Shown here one piece after another: positions 10,587 to 21,891 of a stretch of 64,000 nt of DNA. The notes beneath the pieces were generated by a model, which ran no database searches, had not been told where the DNA came from, and worked only from the letters and a program-made list of their open reading frames with translations. Source of the stretch: Sepioteuthis lessoniana (Eukaryota > Mollusca > Cephalopoda > Myopsida > Loliginidae). The DNA lies in contig CAUZXS010004367.1 of assembly GCA_963585895.1 (NCBI GenBank), positions 2,501 to 66,500 of the forward strand, in the 5' to 3' direction. How positions within the stretch are numbered: the stretch's first letter is position 1; every line of letters begins with the position of its first letter. Both the position numbers and the translations under genes were made by a program.

Positions 10587-11219
10587 TTGTCATGTAATTT
10601 TATCTTTAATTCTAAAAAATTATTTCAATTTAAACTCCTTTACAAAATTCACAAGATTTCTTAAGTAAGGGCCTATAATTTGTTATTTTATTGGATGATC
10701 ACATCCTATAAAAACATCTATATATGTAATATTTCTTAAAAGTTTCTTAAAATTTAATACTCGACTTTTTAATTTCTTTAAAGTATTCAGAAGACTAAAT
10801 CATATCAGCTTATTCAGTTAAAATAAAAATAAAAACTACACTCATCATTTTGCTACATTTCCAACCAAAAATTTATAGTGATAAATTTTTTTATAGATTA
10901 TATTTTTTCCAAGTAAACATTTTGTATTTCTCTGTCTCTCAACAAGGTTCAGTCAGTGCAAAATGTAAATCAAGATGGAGGATACCATTTTCTACTTGTT
11001 ATTTTACCATTTACTTTGAATTTGAAAGAAACTTTAGCTTTTTCAGATTCAAAGCTTTGAGATATTTTATTTGACAATGACAAATTTGGAACTTTTAAGT
11101 GTTTATCATTTACCCTAAAAATAATATTTGTATTGTGTGCCTTGTTTACTTAACAAACTCCCAGAATGCATTGCGTACTTTTGAGACTGCTATCCCTAAA
11201 TTCCAGTTCCTGTACAATT
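10587..11219. other. No gene seen
   Basis: AT-rich sequence. The 74-codon frame at 10850-11074 has no recognisable features. Confidence 0.4.
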
Positions 11220-11660
11220 ACAATAAGCGAGTTCAAACTCCAGTAGCATTATGTTCACTTTCAAATTAATACCTTTGGGAAAGATATGCACTCTCTTCTC
11301 CCCCGACCCCCACCATCAGTACCACTAATGTCCTTCTACAATAATGGCTTTGGCATTAAATAACCTGTGAAAATTTCAGTCACCCAACTGCTCTTAGCTA
11401 CGAAATTTAAAATGCTTAGATTGTTTTTTGGGTTTGTTTGTTTTTTTTAAGTTTATTAAAATCAAATGAAACTTTTTGAAGATTATCTTTGATATAAAGC
11501 TTTATTTATTAATACAATCCTCTCAGTATCTGACATTGATCTGAGGAAAAAATGTAATTAAGTCTCGAAGGTCATCAAGTAAATTTTAACATATTTAAAA
11601 AAAGATAATGACATATAAGGTCACAACTAATATCATCTACACATTCCACCACCATTTCTG
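11220..11660 (+). repeat. SINE-B fragment followed by dispersed repeat R-270, copy 2
   Basis: 11220-11345 has the SINE-B words 'gagttcaaactcc', 'aattaatacctttggg' and TGGCTTTGGCATTAAATAAC. From about 11370 the sequence is the second copy of R-270 (see 7780-8085), ending at CATATTTAAAAAAAG. Spacing between the two R-270 copies is about 3.57 kb. Confidence 0.6.
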
Positions 11661-12400
11661 AAATCCAGAAACATTTTTGTATTCTTTAGTAAACTCATCC
11701 ATTTGGCTCAAAATAACAGTTTTCCATCCAAATTTGACTTTTGACAATCTCTAATAACCTTGGAGGTCATTGCCACCTATCTATTGTTCATCCTAAAGTC
11801 AAGTTACTCTTAAAGACTAATTTTCACTCCCAAGATCCAGCTGTTAGGTGTGTGTAAGAGACAGCATTCACTCGATGTGGGTTAAGCTGATGCATGAAGT
11901 TTCTTGGGGATTGTTAACCAAACCTCATCCTCAGCCACATTTGTGAGCCTCATTGTCTATGATTGTTCATCAATCTCTTTGACAAGGATTTTCCCGGCTT
12001 ATCAGTTGGGGTTTCTTTGATCGTTTGAATGGCCTGCTGGTGGGCACACCAGTATCTAGCAAGGGGTCTGTAACAAGATATCAACTGGCGTGGAAGCCAC
12101 CACCGCCAGAAGTTGCCAGGCAGATGCAGTTCTGGATTTGTGAGCATTGGAACGGTTATAGTGCCAAAGACTCACTTTCACTTTTGTTTCCATTTGGTGT
12201 TTATCAATGCTGCAATGTGGACACACCGAAGGAAGTTTATGTGATAGGGATGGAGAGTTTGTACACACTGTAATGAGCCATTTTGTCGGTCAGTGAGAAC
12301 TCATTTCTCTCTGCCTAATGCCAAATGTACCTTAGCACCATTAGAAGGATACAATACACATGTATTACATGACAGTTATTATAATTAAAAAATGGACTCA
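11661..12400. other. GC-richer unassigned patch
   Basis: 12010-12290 is richer in CpG and GC than its surroundings. Three small overlapping frames occur here (11950-12147 minus, 12025-12273 plus, 12056-12268 minus). None has recognisable motifs or splice context. It may be an old mobile-element fragment. Confidence 0.3.
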
Positions 12401-12404
12401 GCAA

Positions 12405-12600
12405 ACCAAGTTCAATTCCTGTCTGAGACTGTATTTGCATTTCACTTTGAATTAATGCCCTTGGGAAAGTTATCAATTCATCTATCCACTTTCCTGCCAG
12501 TTATGGACAAATAGTAGGGCAGACTAAGTTTTCTTTTATCTTTGGCACAGCAACCAGCCTAAAAGAAATCAAACTCTGAATAAGAAAAATCCCAACCATA
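12405..12600 (+). mobile_element. SINE-B fragment, copy 3
   Basis: 'gttcaattcctgtctgaga' gives a B-box-like start. It is followed by TTGCATTTCAC, 'attaatgcccttgggaaag', 'agttatggacaaa' and 'aaactctgaat', in the same order as the pieces at 1240-1430 and 44300-44480. Confidence 0.45.
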
Positions 12601-15207
12601 ACTTTTTTTAATCATACACCATCTTTTTAATGTTAACATTTCTCTTTTTATACATGTTCACCAAAAAAGTGTTTTTGTTTTGGTTCAAAATAGTTGTAAT
12701 GAAGATGCTATTTTTTATATGATCAGGTAGTTTTATTTCTAATTATAAAATTATTTCAATTTTTACACCTTTACAAAATGTAAGACAATAATTCTTAAGT
12801 AGGGGTCTATAAATCCACCGATACAACAGGTTTTACATGCAATCAAGTAAAGAGCAGTTTATTTGTATAAATTTTATCAATTATATAAAAAATGTTTTTA
12901 CTTGAAAGGAATTGATTATTCAAACATCAGTCAAGGTTCTTTTAATTGAAATCATGAAAAGAATCATTATCCTGGGTTTTTTAGGGATATAAGATTTTTT
13001 CTTCTTTTTTTTTTTTAACACATAATAATGTTTTGAGTTTTATTATATTCCCTAAATAACAGTGCATTATACAAAATTCCTTCTGAAAACTTGTTACATT
13101 TTCCAATGATTTATCTTATTTTTTAAAAGCCTTCCAGCAATATATCAACTACGAGAAGACTCGTAAGAATAATTAAAAATGTATCAGAGTGAATGAATTT
13201 CTAGCTGAATATTTTTAAATGGGCACAGGGAATTTTCTGGGAATATTAATTTTTTTTTTCTGATCCTCCATTCTGAAACTTGAGCTACTCAACTGACATT
13301 TTCTCTCAATAATGCCATTGGTTCTTTAATATTGCATTGGTAACATGGTGTATGCAAGATTTAAACCAATCAAAAGCTATGAAGAATTTGAAATGTTACT
13401 TTGATTTTTTTTTGTTCTTGTGACACTGGTTCATTTTATAATCTGAATAAAATACTGATTTTAAGCATTAAAACATTGGGCATTTTTTTATATCTGTACG
13501 ATTATATATTTGTGAAATCCATACTTAAATAAAAATAAATGCAGATTGATAATCAAAGATATCAAAACCCCATTTCTATTTTCACTGATTCAACAGGTTT
13601 TATATTTGCAATTTATAAATCTCACTGACCTCATAACAAATAGGTATGAACATGATAATCATAATCTTAATTTATAATTTAACCTTCTAAGCAGATATTT
13701 CTTTCCCTATTTAAACTGGACTAAAATTTTAAATATACTGTTGTCATTATTATTAGTAGTAGTATTTTCCTATTTTACGTTCATAGAATCAAAACAATAT
13801 AGAAGCAAATTAAAAGGTTAATTTCAGAAGACCATTACAAAACTAGGAGTGATACACACTGCAAACAGCTTGTAAAAAAGTGAGGAAAAATGTTCAATGA
13901 TTTATCTGTGATTGAATTTCACCAAACAAACTCATGGTAGGTGAGGAAAAGTGCATCATTTGTTCCTAAATGTCATCAAATTTTACATTAGTCCCAGCAA
14001 TAAATTAGAAGTATGATATTGTACAAACTGAGATGACTGTCTTCAAACCAACTACCATAACAAACACTCATTTTATTTTTACACATACTATAATACCAGG
14101 TTTTGCTGTCGTTAATATCTTCTCAATTTATTAGTCCACACTTTACGTTTGACACATAAGAGAATTTTTTTTAACAGTCCATGGTGAACACGTCAGTGAA
14201 TCTTGCATAGATTGACCCAGTTTTATTATGATATACTTTTTATTGATTACCTGTGGTGCAATTAGTATTTTGTTCAGATTTATAATAAAACAAGGACTGC
14301 TGCAGGGTGTCCACGAGACATACTTCTGGAAATTAATGTGAAAACCGAAATTAGCTCTGATTAAAATAAATTCAATTTTATGAACATAAAATAGGAGATT
14401 ACCTTTTTTTTTTTTTTTAATCTTACAGATGAAATTTGTTACTTTCATTTCACAAAGAATAAATATTGAGGTAACTTACTTGAATTCAAATATCATTCTT
14501 GATTCTTACTAATCAATGAAATAAATTTTGAAAATCCTGACATAATTTCTTATCATTCAGTAAAAGAAAAGAAATTTGCCATTCAAATTGTGAAATTGTT
14601 TTAATACTTGTCTGGGTTTTTGTGAAGAGTTAGCCACAAAAATGTTAAAGTTTTTTTGTTGAATTATGGTGGTTTTTGAAACAAATCTTTAGTTCAAGTA
14701 AAATTCCCATTTCTTCTATGTTAGTGTTGCTTTTGGTTTATGCCTAAAGCAAATCACCTAGAATAAATCTTGTTTGTGAATGTTTTTGGTGTTTGGAGCT
14801 CATTTTAAAGGTCCAAATTAGAAAATACTTCAATAATGCTCATAAATTATAAAATTCCCACCAAATTCATTGGTAGTTTTATTCTTTCCAATCTTAATAT
14901 ACCATTTTGTGACTCATACCATCAATGAATCTATAGTTCCCTATCCGCCCCCTCTTTCCTCTAATGTGTCAATATCCGTTTTTTTTTTCTGGTCTTTGTC
15001 TGCTTAAATAAGAAGCAGACCCCTATTTCAACATCTACAGTTCATAGAAATGTAATCATTTTGTACAGTTTTGAATGATATTAGATGAAATAAAAATGAT
15101 TCTGTTATTGAAATGTTTGTTTTTCTTTTTTCTTTTCTTTTTTTGTGCTCCCTCCCTCACCAAAAAAAGGGGGAGCTGTTCTGTGTATGAGATTAAACTG
15201 TATTTGT
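12601..15207. other. No gene seen
   Basis: 2.6 kb of AT-rich DNA. The longest frame (14143-14448, minus, 101 codons) contains a poly-Lys stretch from a T run and nothing recognisable. A (TTA/GTA) trinucleotide patch lies near 13747-13765. I see no splice-bounded coding exon. Confidence 0.4.
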
Positions 15208-15310
15208 TAGTGGGGCTCTAATTCTGGAGGTCTAGGAAGTGTAGAGTACCCCATCATTGCTATTACTCCCAGGTCCACTCTGACGAAAAGTAGCAATATC
15301 TCTCAGAGTC
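15208..15310 (+). repeat. Fragment of dispersed family F with duplicated 55-bp block
   Basis: Positions 15208-15262 are repeated exactly at 15541-15595 (starts TAGTGGGGCTCTAATTCTGG, ends CATCATTGCTA). The sequence is a diverged part of the family described at 43200-43548: 'ggtgaggctccag..ctggagctctgg.gaatgtggagtacc'. Confidence 0.7.
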
Positions 15311-15540
15311 AAAAATATCTATTTAAAAATTATTCATATTCAATTAGACTATGTAAAAAAAAAAATAAAAAAATCTCCACTACAGATGTATAATGAATGC
15401 AATTCCCTTACCTCTAGGCATAAAATAACCCTCAACAGGTTGACAATTATTTTCTATTTTGTCTCATGAAGTATAGAATGTAGCTAAAATTGTTTTGTGA
15501 CACTTCTTTTTTAAATTTGATTTCATAAATGATAATTTGA

Positions 15541-15595
15541 TAGTGGGGCTCTAATTCTGGAGGTCTAGGAAGTGTAGAGTACCCCATCATTGCTA
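15541..15595 (+). repeat. Second copy of the 55-bp block
   Basis: Identical to 15208-15262; the flanks differ immediately on both sides. Between the copies and downstream (15596-15875) I see only AT-rich sequence. Confidence 0.9.
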
Positions 15596-15869
15596 CTAAA
15601 ATTAAGAATTATTATAAGATTATTTAAAAAAAAAAAAAAAACTTTGAATTATCTGGAAAGGAATTTAATTACCTTTAATTGCAGTGTACCACTCTGTGGT
15701 AAACATTTGGATTTTAGCCCTGTCATATATATCAACCCCTTCTATAGAAGTTTTTTTTATTAATTTTTATTGTTTAGCATTCTGAAGACCTTCTACTCAA
15801 TCAATTTGACAGATTTAAAAATTATTGTTTTTTTTTTATAAGACTTAGGATACTGTTTAGTATATTAAT

Positions 15870-16130
15870 TAAAGGGTCAGCTGATAAGTTCATGGGCTGA
15901 CCTAGATATTCTCACAGAATATGACCAAAAAGTTTCATTTTTCAACATAGTCCCCCTTGCAGTACACATACTTCTTTCATCAGTGTTGCAATGCATGGAT
16001 CTCATTGGTGAGAAGAAATCATCAATATCAGATCTGATGCCTTCATATGAACATTTCAGCCCAGCCTCATACACTGTTGAAACAATCTCTGACTTTCCAA
16101 CATGCATATACATGAGTTATCTTTTCCTGG
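15870..16130 (-). mobile_element. Mariner transposase C-terminal relic
   Basis: The minus strand holds the last part of a mariner transposase. After a degraded stretch it reads RSMHCNTDERSMCTARGTML followed by KNETFWSYS. This resembles the usual mariner tail, where a Cys/His-containing segment precedes a GDYVEK-type motif just before the stop. Frameshifts and the lack of a visible second end make it a dead fragment. Confidence 0.5.
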
Positions 16131-16382
16131 TTTTTATCTTCAATTTTCAACGATACTTACACGATTAAACATGTGTCCTAATAGTTACTATTAAGCTTTT
16201 TCCTTGTCTTCTTTTGGAATGATAAAAATAAGGGAAAGATACCTCATGTCAGTCCCATACACATAGTTATGAAAGAGCATACTATAAAATTCCTTTTTTT
16301 TAATCCCAACTTTCTACCAGTAATGATTGATGGACAATGACCACATTGTATTATGTAATGGCTTCCCTCCACTATCTTATCA

Positions 16383-17290
16383 TATGTGGTGCATTTAATA
16401 AGTTTCCAGACTTTTTTTGTAAAGGCATTTAAAATTGTCGTACACTCTTGAAAATTCAATATGTTATTGCTATACGTCTTATGAGATGACTGACCAATTT
16501 TTATGATTTCAGCTTCAAATGAACAGCTACAGCAGCAATTGGAATACACCCTACTAAAGCCTGATAATCATAGCTGGTGAATTTCAAAAATCTAATCTTG
16601 ACATGAGGACACTTTAGAAGAACAATATGCAATAAAATTCTGTTTTAAACTTGGAAAAAATGCCACAGAAACGTATGGAATGCTTCAGCCTGTTTTTGGA
16701 GCATCTTGCATGAATCGACCATCAGTTTTTGAGTGGCATAAGAGATTCAAGGAAGGCAGGGAGTTTGTGAGGGATGATGAGAGGTGTGGGAGGAGTAAGG
16801 AAGTCAATACACCAGAGTTGATTGGCCAAAGGGTTTGGGTTACTATGTTGAGGTTTTAAGGGAGTTCAGGAAGAGATTCTGTTGGAAGAGGCCAGCACTC
16901 TTCAAATTGGGTCAGTGGCATTTCTACCAGGACAATGCACCAGTCCACAACTCCATCCTTGTCACAGACTATTTAACCAAGATGGACATCAAGACAGTTC
17001 CTCACCTTCCCAATAGTCCAGACCTTGCTCCCTGTGACTTTTGCTTATTCCCTAAGCTCAGAGGCAATCTTATGAGACAATTGAGGAGATGAAAGAGGCT
17101 GTGATGAATGTCATTGACATGCTCACACAAGAGGACTTCCATGGGGCCTTCTAGAAGTTGTTGGAACGGTACAACAAGTGCATTGCAGCCGGAGGAGATT
17201 ACTTGGAAGGGGACTAGAGTTTCATGTGTGTACTATCAATAAAAGTGCCTATACAAAAAAAGTCTGGAAACTTATTTAATGATCCTCGTA
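16383..17290 (+). mobile_element. Mariner transposon, internally deleted copy 2
   Basis: Inverted ends TATGTGGTGCATTTAATAAG (16383) and, inverted, TACGAGGATCATTAAATAAG (17290) match copy 1 at 1505-2412. The plus strand shows the N-terminal DNA-binding part (16620-16840; KFCFKLGKNATETYGMLQ-like, DDERCGR). It goes directly into GYYVEVLREFRKRF and the DD34D C-terminal part (16835-17092), with YQDNAPVHNS and HLPNSPDLAPCDFCLFPKL. The gap between falls at the same place as in copy 1. The C-terminal part is better preserved here, with an early stop after the last aspartate. It is non-autonomous. Confidence 0.9.
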
Positions 17291-17324
17291 TATCTTCAAC
17301 ATATGATTGGACTGATTGACAGGT

Positions 17325-17405
17325 TGTGGGTCAATGTTTTATTTCTCACAAGACGAACCAGACACGCGGGACACTATTGGAGAAGTAGGGACGAGCTCAT
17401 ATTTT
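17325..17405 (+). mobile_element. RTE-type LINE, short 3' fragment
   Basis: A peptide TRRTRHAGHYWRSRDELI matches the equivalent part of the RTE fragments at 20011-21234 (RRTRHAEHCWRSKDELI) and 58580-59912. Only about 80 bp are preserved. The T run at 17528-17550 and the AT-rich stretch up to 17796 carry nothing else. Confidence 0.7.
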
Positions 17406-17796
17406 ATACATGCATTTTTATCAATTTTTTTCCAGGAAGTAAACCGTCGTTTTTATTTATTTTTCTTTGCTTCTTATCTGCTGCTCTTTCAAATGGCTTT
17501 TGATGAGACACACCGCATGAAGAACTTTTTACTTTTTTTTTTTTTTTTTTTTCATATTAAATATTGAACGGTTCTTAAAATTTTTCAAATTCTAAAAGTT
17601 CTAAAAGGCATGTGTCCGTCTTTTACCGTTCTGAAAAAGAGAAAACATCGTTACTTATCATCGAAAAGACTAGCTCATAAGAATATATCAAACAAAGGCG
17701 AGATACAAATACAGTATCAAAAAAAATTTTCCGCAAATAAAAATGAAATGTGGCTTAATGCATATAAGTCCATTTACGATTTTTTAACGATGGGCG

Positions 17797-18302
17797 TGTA
17801 GCAGTCACAGATCTATTTCCTCTCGCCAAGCAATGCCCTCGCCAAGCAATTCGGCCACACATTGACCAATCAGAGGCAGAGCGCATTGATTCCTTCTTCC
17901 TCTCTAGAACTATTTTTCCTAGCCCTTTTTGGAAGTCACGACAAGTCAGAGAGAGCACCTTGTTAGCAGCCAAGACAGACCTCTCTCGCGTTCTCTGCTA
18001 CGGACATTCCACATGGAAGACCTTCACTGAAGAGCACGCTCCTACTAGCTACACACACTGAAGAACCAGCCTTGCAGCCAGTCACACGAGCTACCTGCTA
18101 CAGTGACACACCTCCAACAAACTCGAGGACCAACATGCTAACCGGCGACACCAAAAAGAACTTTTTTCTCACTCTGACTCGTTTACTTCTGCTACAATAA
18201 TAAACCTTTCGTTGTTGTGTTTTCAAAAAAGTTTCGTCATTTATTTGTATTGTCAATTAATTTATAGTGTTATGGAAACTAACCATTAAACACTAAAAGC
18301 TA
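17797..18302 (+). mobile_element. Solo LTR, family L1 (diverged copy)
   Basis: It starts TGTAGCAGTCACAGATCTAT, the same terminus as the clean solo LTR at 20188-20625. It aligns through 'gaccaatcagaggcagagcg', TTGATTCCTTC and the polyadenylation region (AATAAACCTTTCGTTGTTGT), ending near GCTA at 18302. The 5 bases on either side (GGGCG, AAGAG) do not match, so its target duplication is lost or it arose by recombination. No internal region adjoins it. Confidence 0.7.
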
Positions 18303-18526
18303 AAGAGTGAATGAAAAAAACATTTACTTACAAACTACTTTTTTCAGACATAAACTGATACATACGGTTAAGCAAATAGTCTACTTTGCTTCTTCCTCCT
18401 TTTCTTGGTCTCACAAAGGTTTGGACTGCTATCTCTTTCGTCTTCTTAAGACCTTGAGCAGCTGGTTCTCAGGTTCCACTTTTACACCGACAATGCAGCT
18501 TGCTCTACAAATATATATCGATAACT
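18303..18526. other. Unassigned, between two LTR-like repeats
   Basis: A frame from 18307 runs into the next LTR-like repeat and has no recognisable motif. Probably remnant mobile-element sequence. Confidence 0.3.
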
Positions 18527-19075
18527 TGTGGCGATTTAGGAATTACCAAAGAACTCCCAACCGGATGTTGACTCGTCGGCTGCCTGATACAAAATGTATA
18601 AATGCGTCGCCACGCATAAGGCTCCACGCATCCATCCGGTTAAAATCAGAAAAAAGAAAAATAATAAAATGTAAAGTAGCCAATGAGAAGCGGTCGCGCC
18701 AAAATTAGAAGGATTTTCGAGTAGCGAATTTGGAGCCGGTGAAAAGAGATAAATACTCAGGTTTTCTGTGAACCGACCTCTTTTTCGGGTAGTGACGTCG
18801 AACCGACAACACCGATTTTACTATCTGGTGTTTGGGCACCACGCTATGTCTTTAGACGTAGCGTTGGTTAGTCCATTCACCAGGTAAATAAAGGAAAGTA
18901 TGAAAGAAACGTTTTCGTCTTTTATCTGTTCTTATCTTCCCTTTTTATATTTCTTATGGACCTTCTTTGGGCAAGGCATTGCACCGGTCAAGTCAACGTG
19001 GGGTAAAACTAAATAACCAAAATATGGAGTCAGATATCTTACGGCAACACAGTCTTGCCCTTAGCCACTGACCTT
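18527..19075 (+). mobile_element. LTR-like repeat, family L3, copy 1
   Basis: Starts TGTGGCGATTTAGGAATTAC and contains AACTCCCAACCGGATGTTGA, 'ctcgtcggctgcc', GAGCCGGTG...GAGATAAATACTCAGG (TATA-like), CACCACGCTA and an AATAAA near 18889. It passes through 'ggagtcagatatcttacggcaacaca' and on into CCCTTAG.C.CTGACCTTCA. Copy 2 (21892-22445) matches throughout, including the last part. The arrangement of TG start, TATA-like and polyadenylation words fits an LTR plus a little internal sequence. Confidence 0.65.
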
Positions 19076-20010
19076 CATAAAAATTTTAAACCCCACAAAC
19101 TCACAAAATTTCCTTCCTTTCTTCTAAACAATTGCTTAAATATTTCACAAGGTTTTCTTAGGAGATAAAGTCGCGTACCTTATCTTGGAACAGGCACCAA
19201 ATTAAATAAATATATGCTATTCTGATCATATTAAACCTGCAATTTGGCTGGTACAAATTTCTGCTTTGTGGTTCTCTTTAATATCACACTGGTAGTTCTT
19301 TTTTTAAATTCATATTCTCCTCCGGAGAAAGTGACCAGCCTCACGTGAAAATATTTGGTTCTAAATATGCAAGAATTTAGAACTCTTCAAAATTTTTCTC
19401 ACAATAATAAAAGGGGAAAAAACAAGGGAATGGTTTTACTTGCGAACTTCTCTAGTTCCAGGTTGTACAAAACAAGACAAATTCCCTAATGCACAAATTT
19501 TACACCGTTTTCTTTCGGCGGAGAAAGAAAATTTCCTGAACTATTTCAAACAAAAACTTTTCTCTTCTAAATGAAAACCGCTCAATCTTCAAAAATCACA
19601 AGACAGCCTCGTTCTCGAAAAATTGTTGAGAACTCAAATTTCAGTCAATACTCGCTTGTCACGACAAGAAAATTCAAAAACACAGTAGTTACTAGGAAAC
19701 CCAATTTTTACAGAAACAATAAATTCGTATTTTCCTCATAAAGGTGACGCTATTTATAAAACATAGAAATAAATTATTGATCAACCTTCAATACATATTT
19801 CATGTTATAAAATTTTCAAAATATATACCTTGATAATCTCCTACTACTACTCCCTCGTTCTTTCTGCAAACTTAATAGCAGTTAAACTTTTGGTGGGAGG
19901 GGAAAGCAAAAATTACATATTTCGATATACAAAACAAGTCACAAAATTTACACTTTAAGTTAAAAAAGGCAAGAAATTGACTTTACGCTAAAAAAGGCAA
20001 AAAAAAAAAA
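19076..20010. other. No feature seen
   Basis: AT-rich sequence with A runs and scattered GAGAAAG words. No frames of note. It could be internal sequence of the LTR element to its left, but nothing shows it. Confidence 0.35.
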
Positions 20011-20182
20011 TGATAAGAAGCAGACGATACCACGCACAAACTATTACGGACACAGACTACGCAGATGACATAGCACTTCTGGCAAATATACCTACCCAAG
20101 TCGAAACCTGATGCATAGTCTGGAACAGGCAGCAGGTGGGATTGGCCTCCATGTCAAGGAGACATCTCCACACTAAATGGTG
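20011..20182 (+). mobile_element. RTE-type LINE fragment, 5' part (split by solo LTR)
   Basis: Contains the reverse transcriptase active-site region: TDTDYADDIALLANIPTQ in translation, with the YADD motif. It continues after the LTR insertion at 20626. The homologous stretch in the second copy lies at 59140-59345. Confidence 0.85.
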
Positions 20183-20187
20183 GTTCT

Positions 20188-20625
20188 ATAGCATTTCGGG
20201 AAATTGTTAATTTCTCTAACACTATATTTTTTTAGGCAACACAAATGAATAACAAAACTTCTTTTAACAACACAACAAAGTAAGGTTTATTACAGTAGCA
20301 GGCGTGAAGGAGTGAGAGTGAGAAAGTGTCTCTTTTGCGTCGCTGGTCTGTATGTTGGTCCTTGGTTCGTAGGAAGCGTGTTTAAAGCTAGCAGTGAGCG
20401 AAGTGTTCCAGGTGGAATCAGTGCAGTCATGTGAGAGAGATATGTTTCTTCTGCTAGCTCCAGACTCTCTCTGACGTTGTCTGTTCTACAGAAAAGGGAC
20501 CAGAAAAATAGTTCCTGAGAGGGAGAAGGAATCAATGCGCTCTGCCAGTTGATTGGTCAGTGGGTGACCGACTCTCTTAACAGGGGCATTGATTCGCGAA
20601 AGGAAATAGATCTGTGACTGCTACA
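20188..20625 (-). mobile_element. Solo LTR, family L1, with intact target duplication
   Basis: 438 bp, in LTR orientation TGTAGCAGTCACAG...GAAATGCTAT, flanked on both sides by the 5-bp duplication GTTCT (20183-20187 and 20626-20630). It contains an AATAAA followed by a GT-rich U5 start (ACTTTGTTGTGTTG). Removing it and one GTTCT restores the LINE sequence seen at 59330-59360, which confirms the boundaries. No internal region is present, so it formed by recombination between two LTRs. Confidence 0.92.
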
Positions 20626-21234
20626 GTTCTCTGAAATTAGTGGACAAGTTCACCCACCTCAGAACCAGCATCTCATCTACTGAAAATGATATCAATATGC
20701 GACTAGCGAAGGCATGGACTGCTATGATAGGTCATCGATCATATGGAGGTCAAACCTATCCGATAAAATAAAATGCAATTTTTTCCCAGCAGCAGTCATG
20801 TCAATTCTATTATATGGATGCACCACATGGATGCTGACTAAGCGTATACAGAAAAAGCTAGATGGGAATTGCACAAGAATGCTACGCGTCATACTGAACA
20901 AATCATTGAAGAAACATCCCACAACACAGCAGCTGTACGTCCACCTACCTCCCATCTCTAAAACCATTCAAATAAGACGGACAAGACATGCAGAACACTG
21001 CTGGCGAAGTAAAGACGAACTCATAAGCGACGTTCTCCGATGGACTTCTTTTCATGGGCGTACAAGTGTTTGGACGACCTACTAGAACTTACCTACAACA
21101 GCTCTGTACGGACACTGGATGTAGTCTGGAAGACCTGCCGGGAGCGATAGATGATTAGAGATGAATGGTGGGAGAGAGTGAGTCAGGGAAATCCGTGCAA
21201 GTAGCAAGACATGATGATGATGATGATGATGATG
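20626..21234 (+). mobile_element. RTE-type LINE fragment, 3' part with (GAT)n tail
   Basis: Continues the LINE after the LTR insertion. Frame 20714-21085 encodes a C-terminal part with AVMSILLYGCTTWMLTKRI, NCTRMLRVILNKS and RRTRHAEHCWRSKDELI. Frameshifts and stops are present. The 3' end is a run of GAT repeats (21211-21234), the usual tail of RTE elements. It is 5'-truncated: only the YADD-onward half is present. Confidence 0.88.
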
Positions 21235-21450
21235 TAAAGAAAGGAATTGTAATTTTCCATTTCAATCATACATCCTAGATGCATCAAGGTAGGTCTTCAG
21301 TGATGCACTGTCTTCATCGCTGATTTCGGGGTTTTTTGGCATCATATCGGCTCCGACAGAAACCCCGGCATGACTCTGGAAGAGCCAAGCCGCCTCCTTG
21401 ATCGCGACGTGCTACGCTCGTGCCTCTACCAAAGCAAAAAAGAAAAAAAT
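21235..21450. other. Unassigned GC-richer stretch
   Basis: No motif recognised. It contains an ATCGCGACGTGCTACGC region richer in CpG than the flanks, and leads into the shared 98-bp block. Confidence 0.3.
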
Positions 21451-21548
21451 AATAAGGCCGGACTTCGGCCGTTCTTATAGACATCTGTCCTTCAGTAACA
21501 GCCAATGAAAAACAGGGCATTTCACACTCCTCTACTATATAATACCAT
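21451..21548 (+). repeat. 98-bp dispersed block, copy 1
   Basis: Matches 24273-24370 with one visible mismatch. It contains a small hairpin (GGCCG-GACTT-CGGCC) and a TATA-like word (CTACTATATAATACC). It looks like the promoter-side part of an LTR, which is inference. Confidence 0.85.
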
Positions 21549-21609
21549 CTTTACCTCATCCGGTTTCGGCTGACTACTTCCGGATTCGGTACCGAGGTAA
21601 GATGGTATT
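21541..21609. repeat. Inverted repeat hairpin
   Basis: Arms AATACCATCTTTACCTC (21541-21557) and GAGGTAAGATGGTATT (21594-21609) pair with one bulged base. Inner CCGG/TTCGG words also pair. It starts where the 98-bp block ends. Confidence 0.8.
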
Positions 21610-21891
21610 CTTAATACTCGTCCACGTCCACGATTTATACTTTAACAAGACTTACACATATCCCACCCCAAATCTATCCTATACTAATACTTCCAAACTA
21701 ACATGAAATAAGCCCCTACTCTAACTATTCAGTCAGTCTTCAACTCTTACCTTATACCCCTATTCGAAGCAAAAAAAACAAAAAAAAAACTCCCATTTAT
21801 TTGGCTCACGAAATCATTTGCTACAGATTAACTCACACTTATTTGCCCAGATCTCCCTCCCCGTTTGTCAATAATCTACACTCATATTACT
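21610..21891. other. No feature seen
   Basis: C-rich, AT-rich sequence with 'cttacc' and 'actctaac' words and no frames of note. It leads into the second L3 repeat. Confidence 0.3.

Noticed and set aside
12025..12273. Possible exon in the GC-richer patch
   Set aside because: Three overlapping frames on both strands, no splice signals in phase and no known domain. Left as unassigned.
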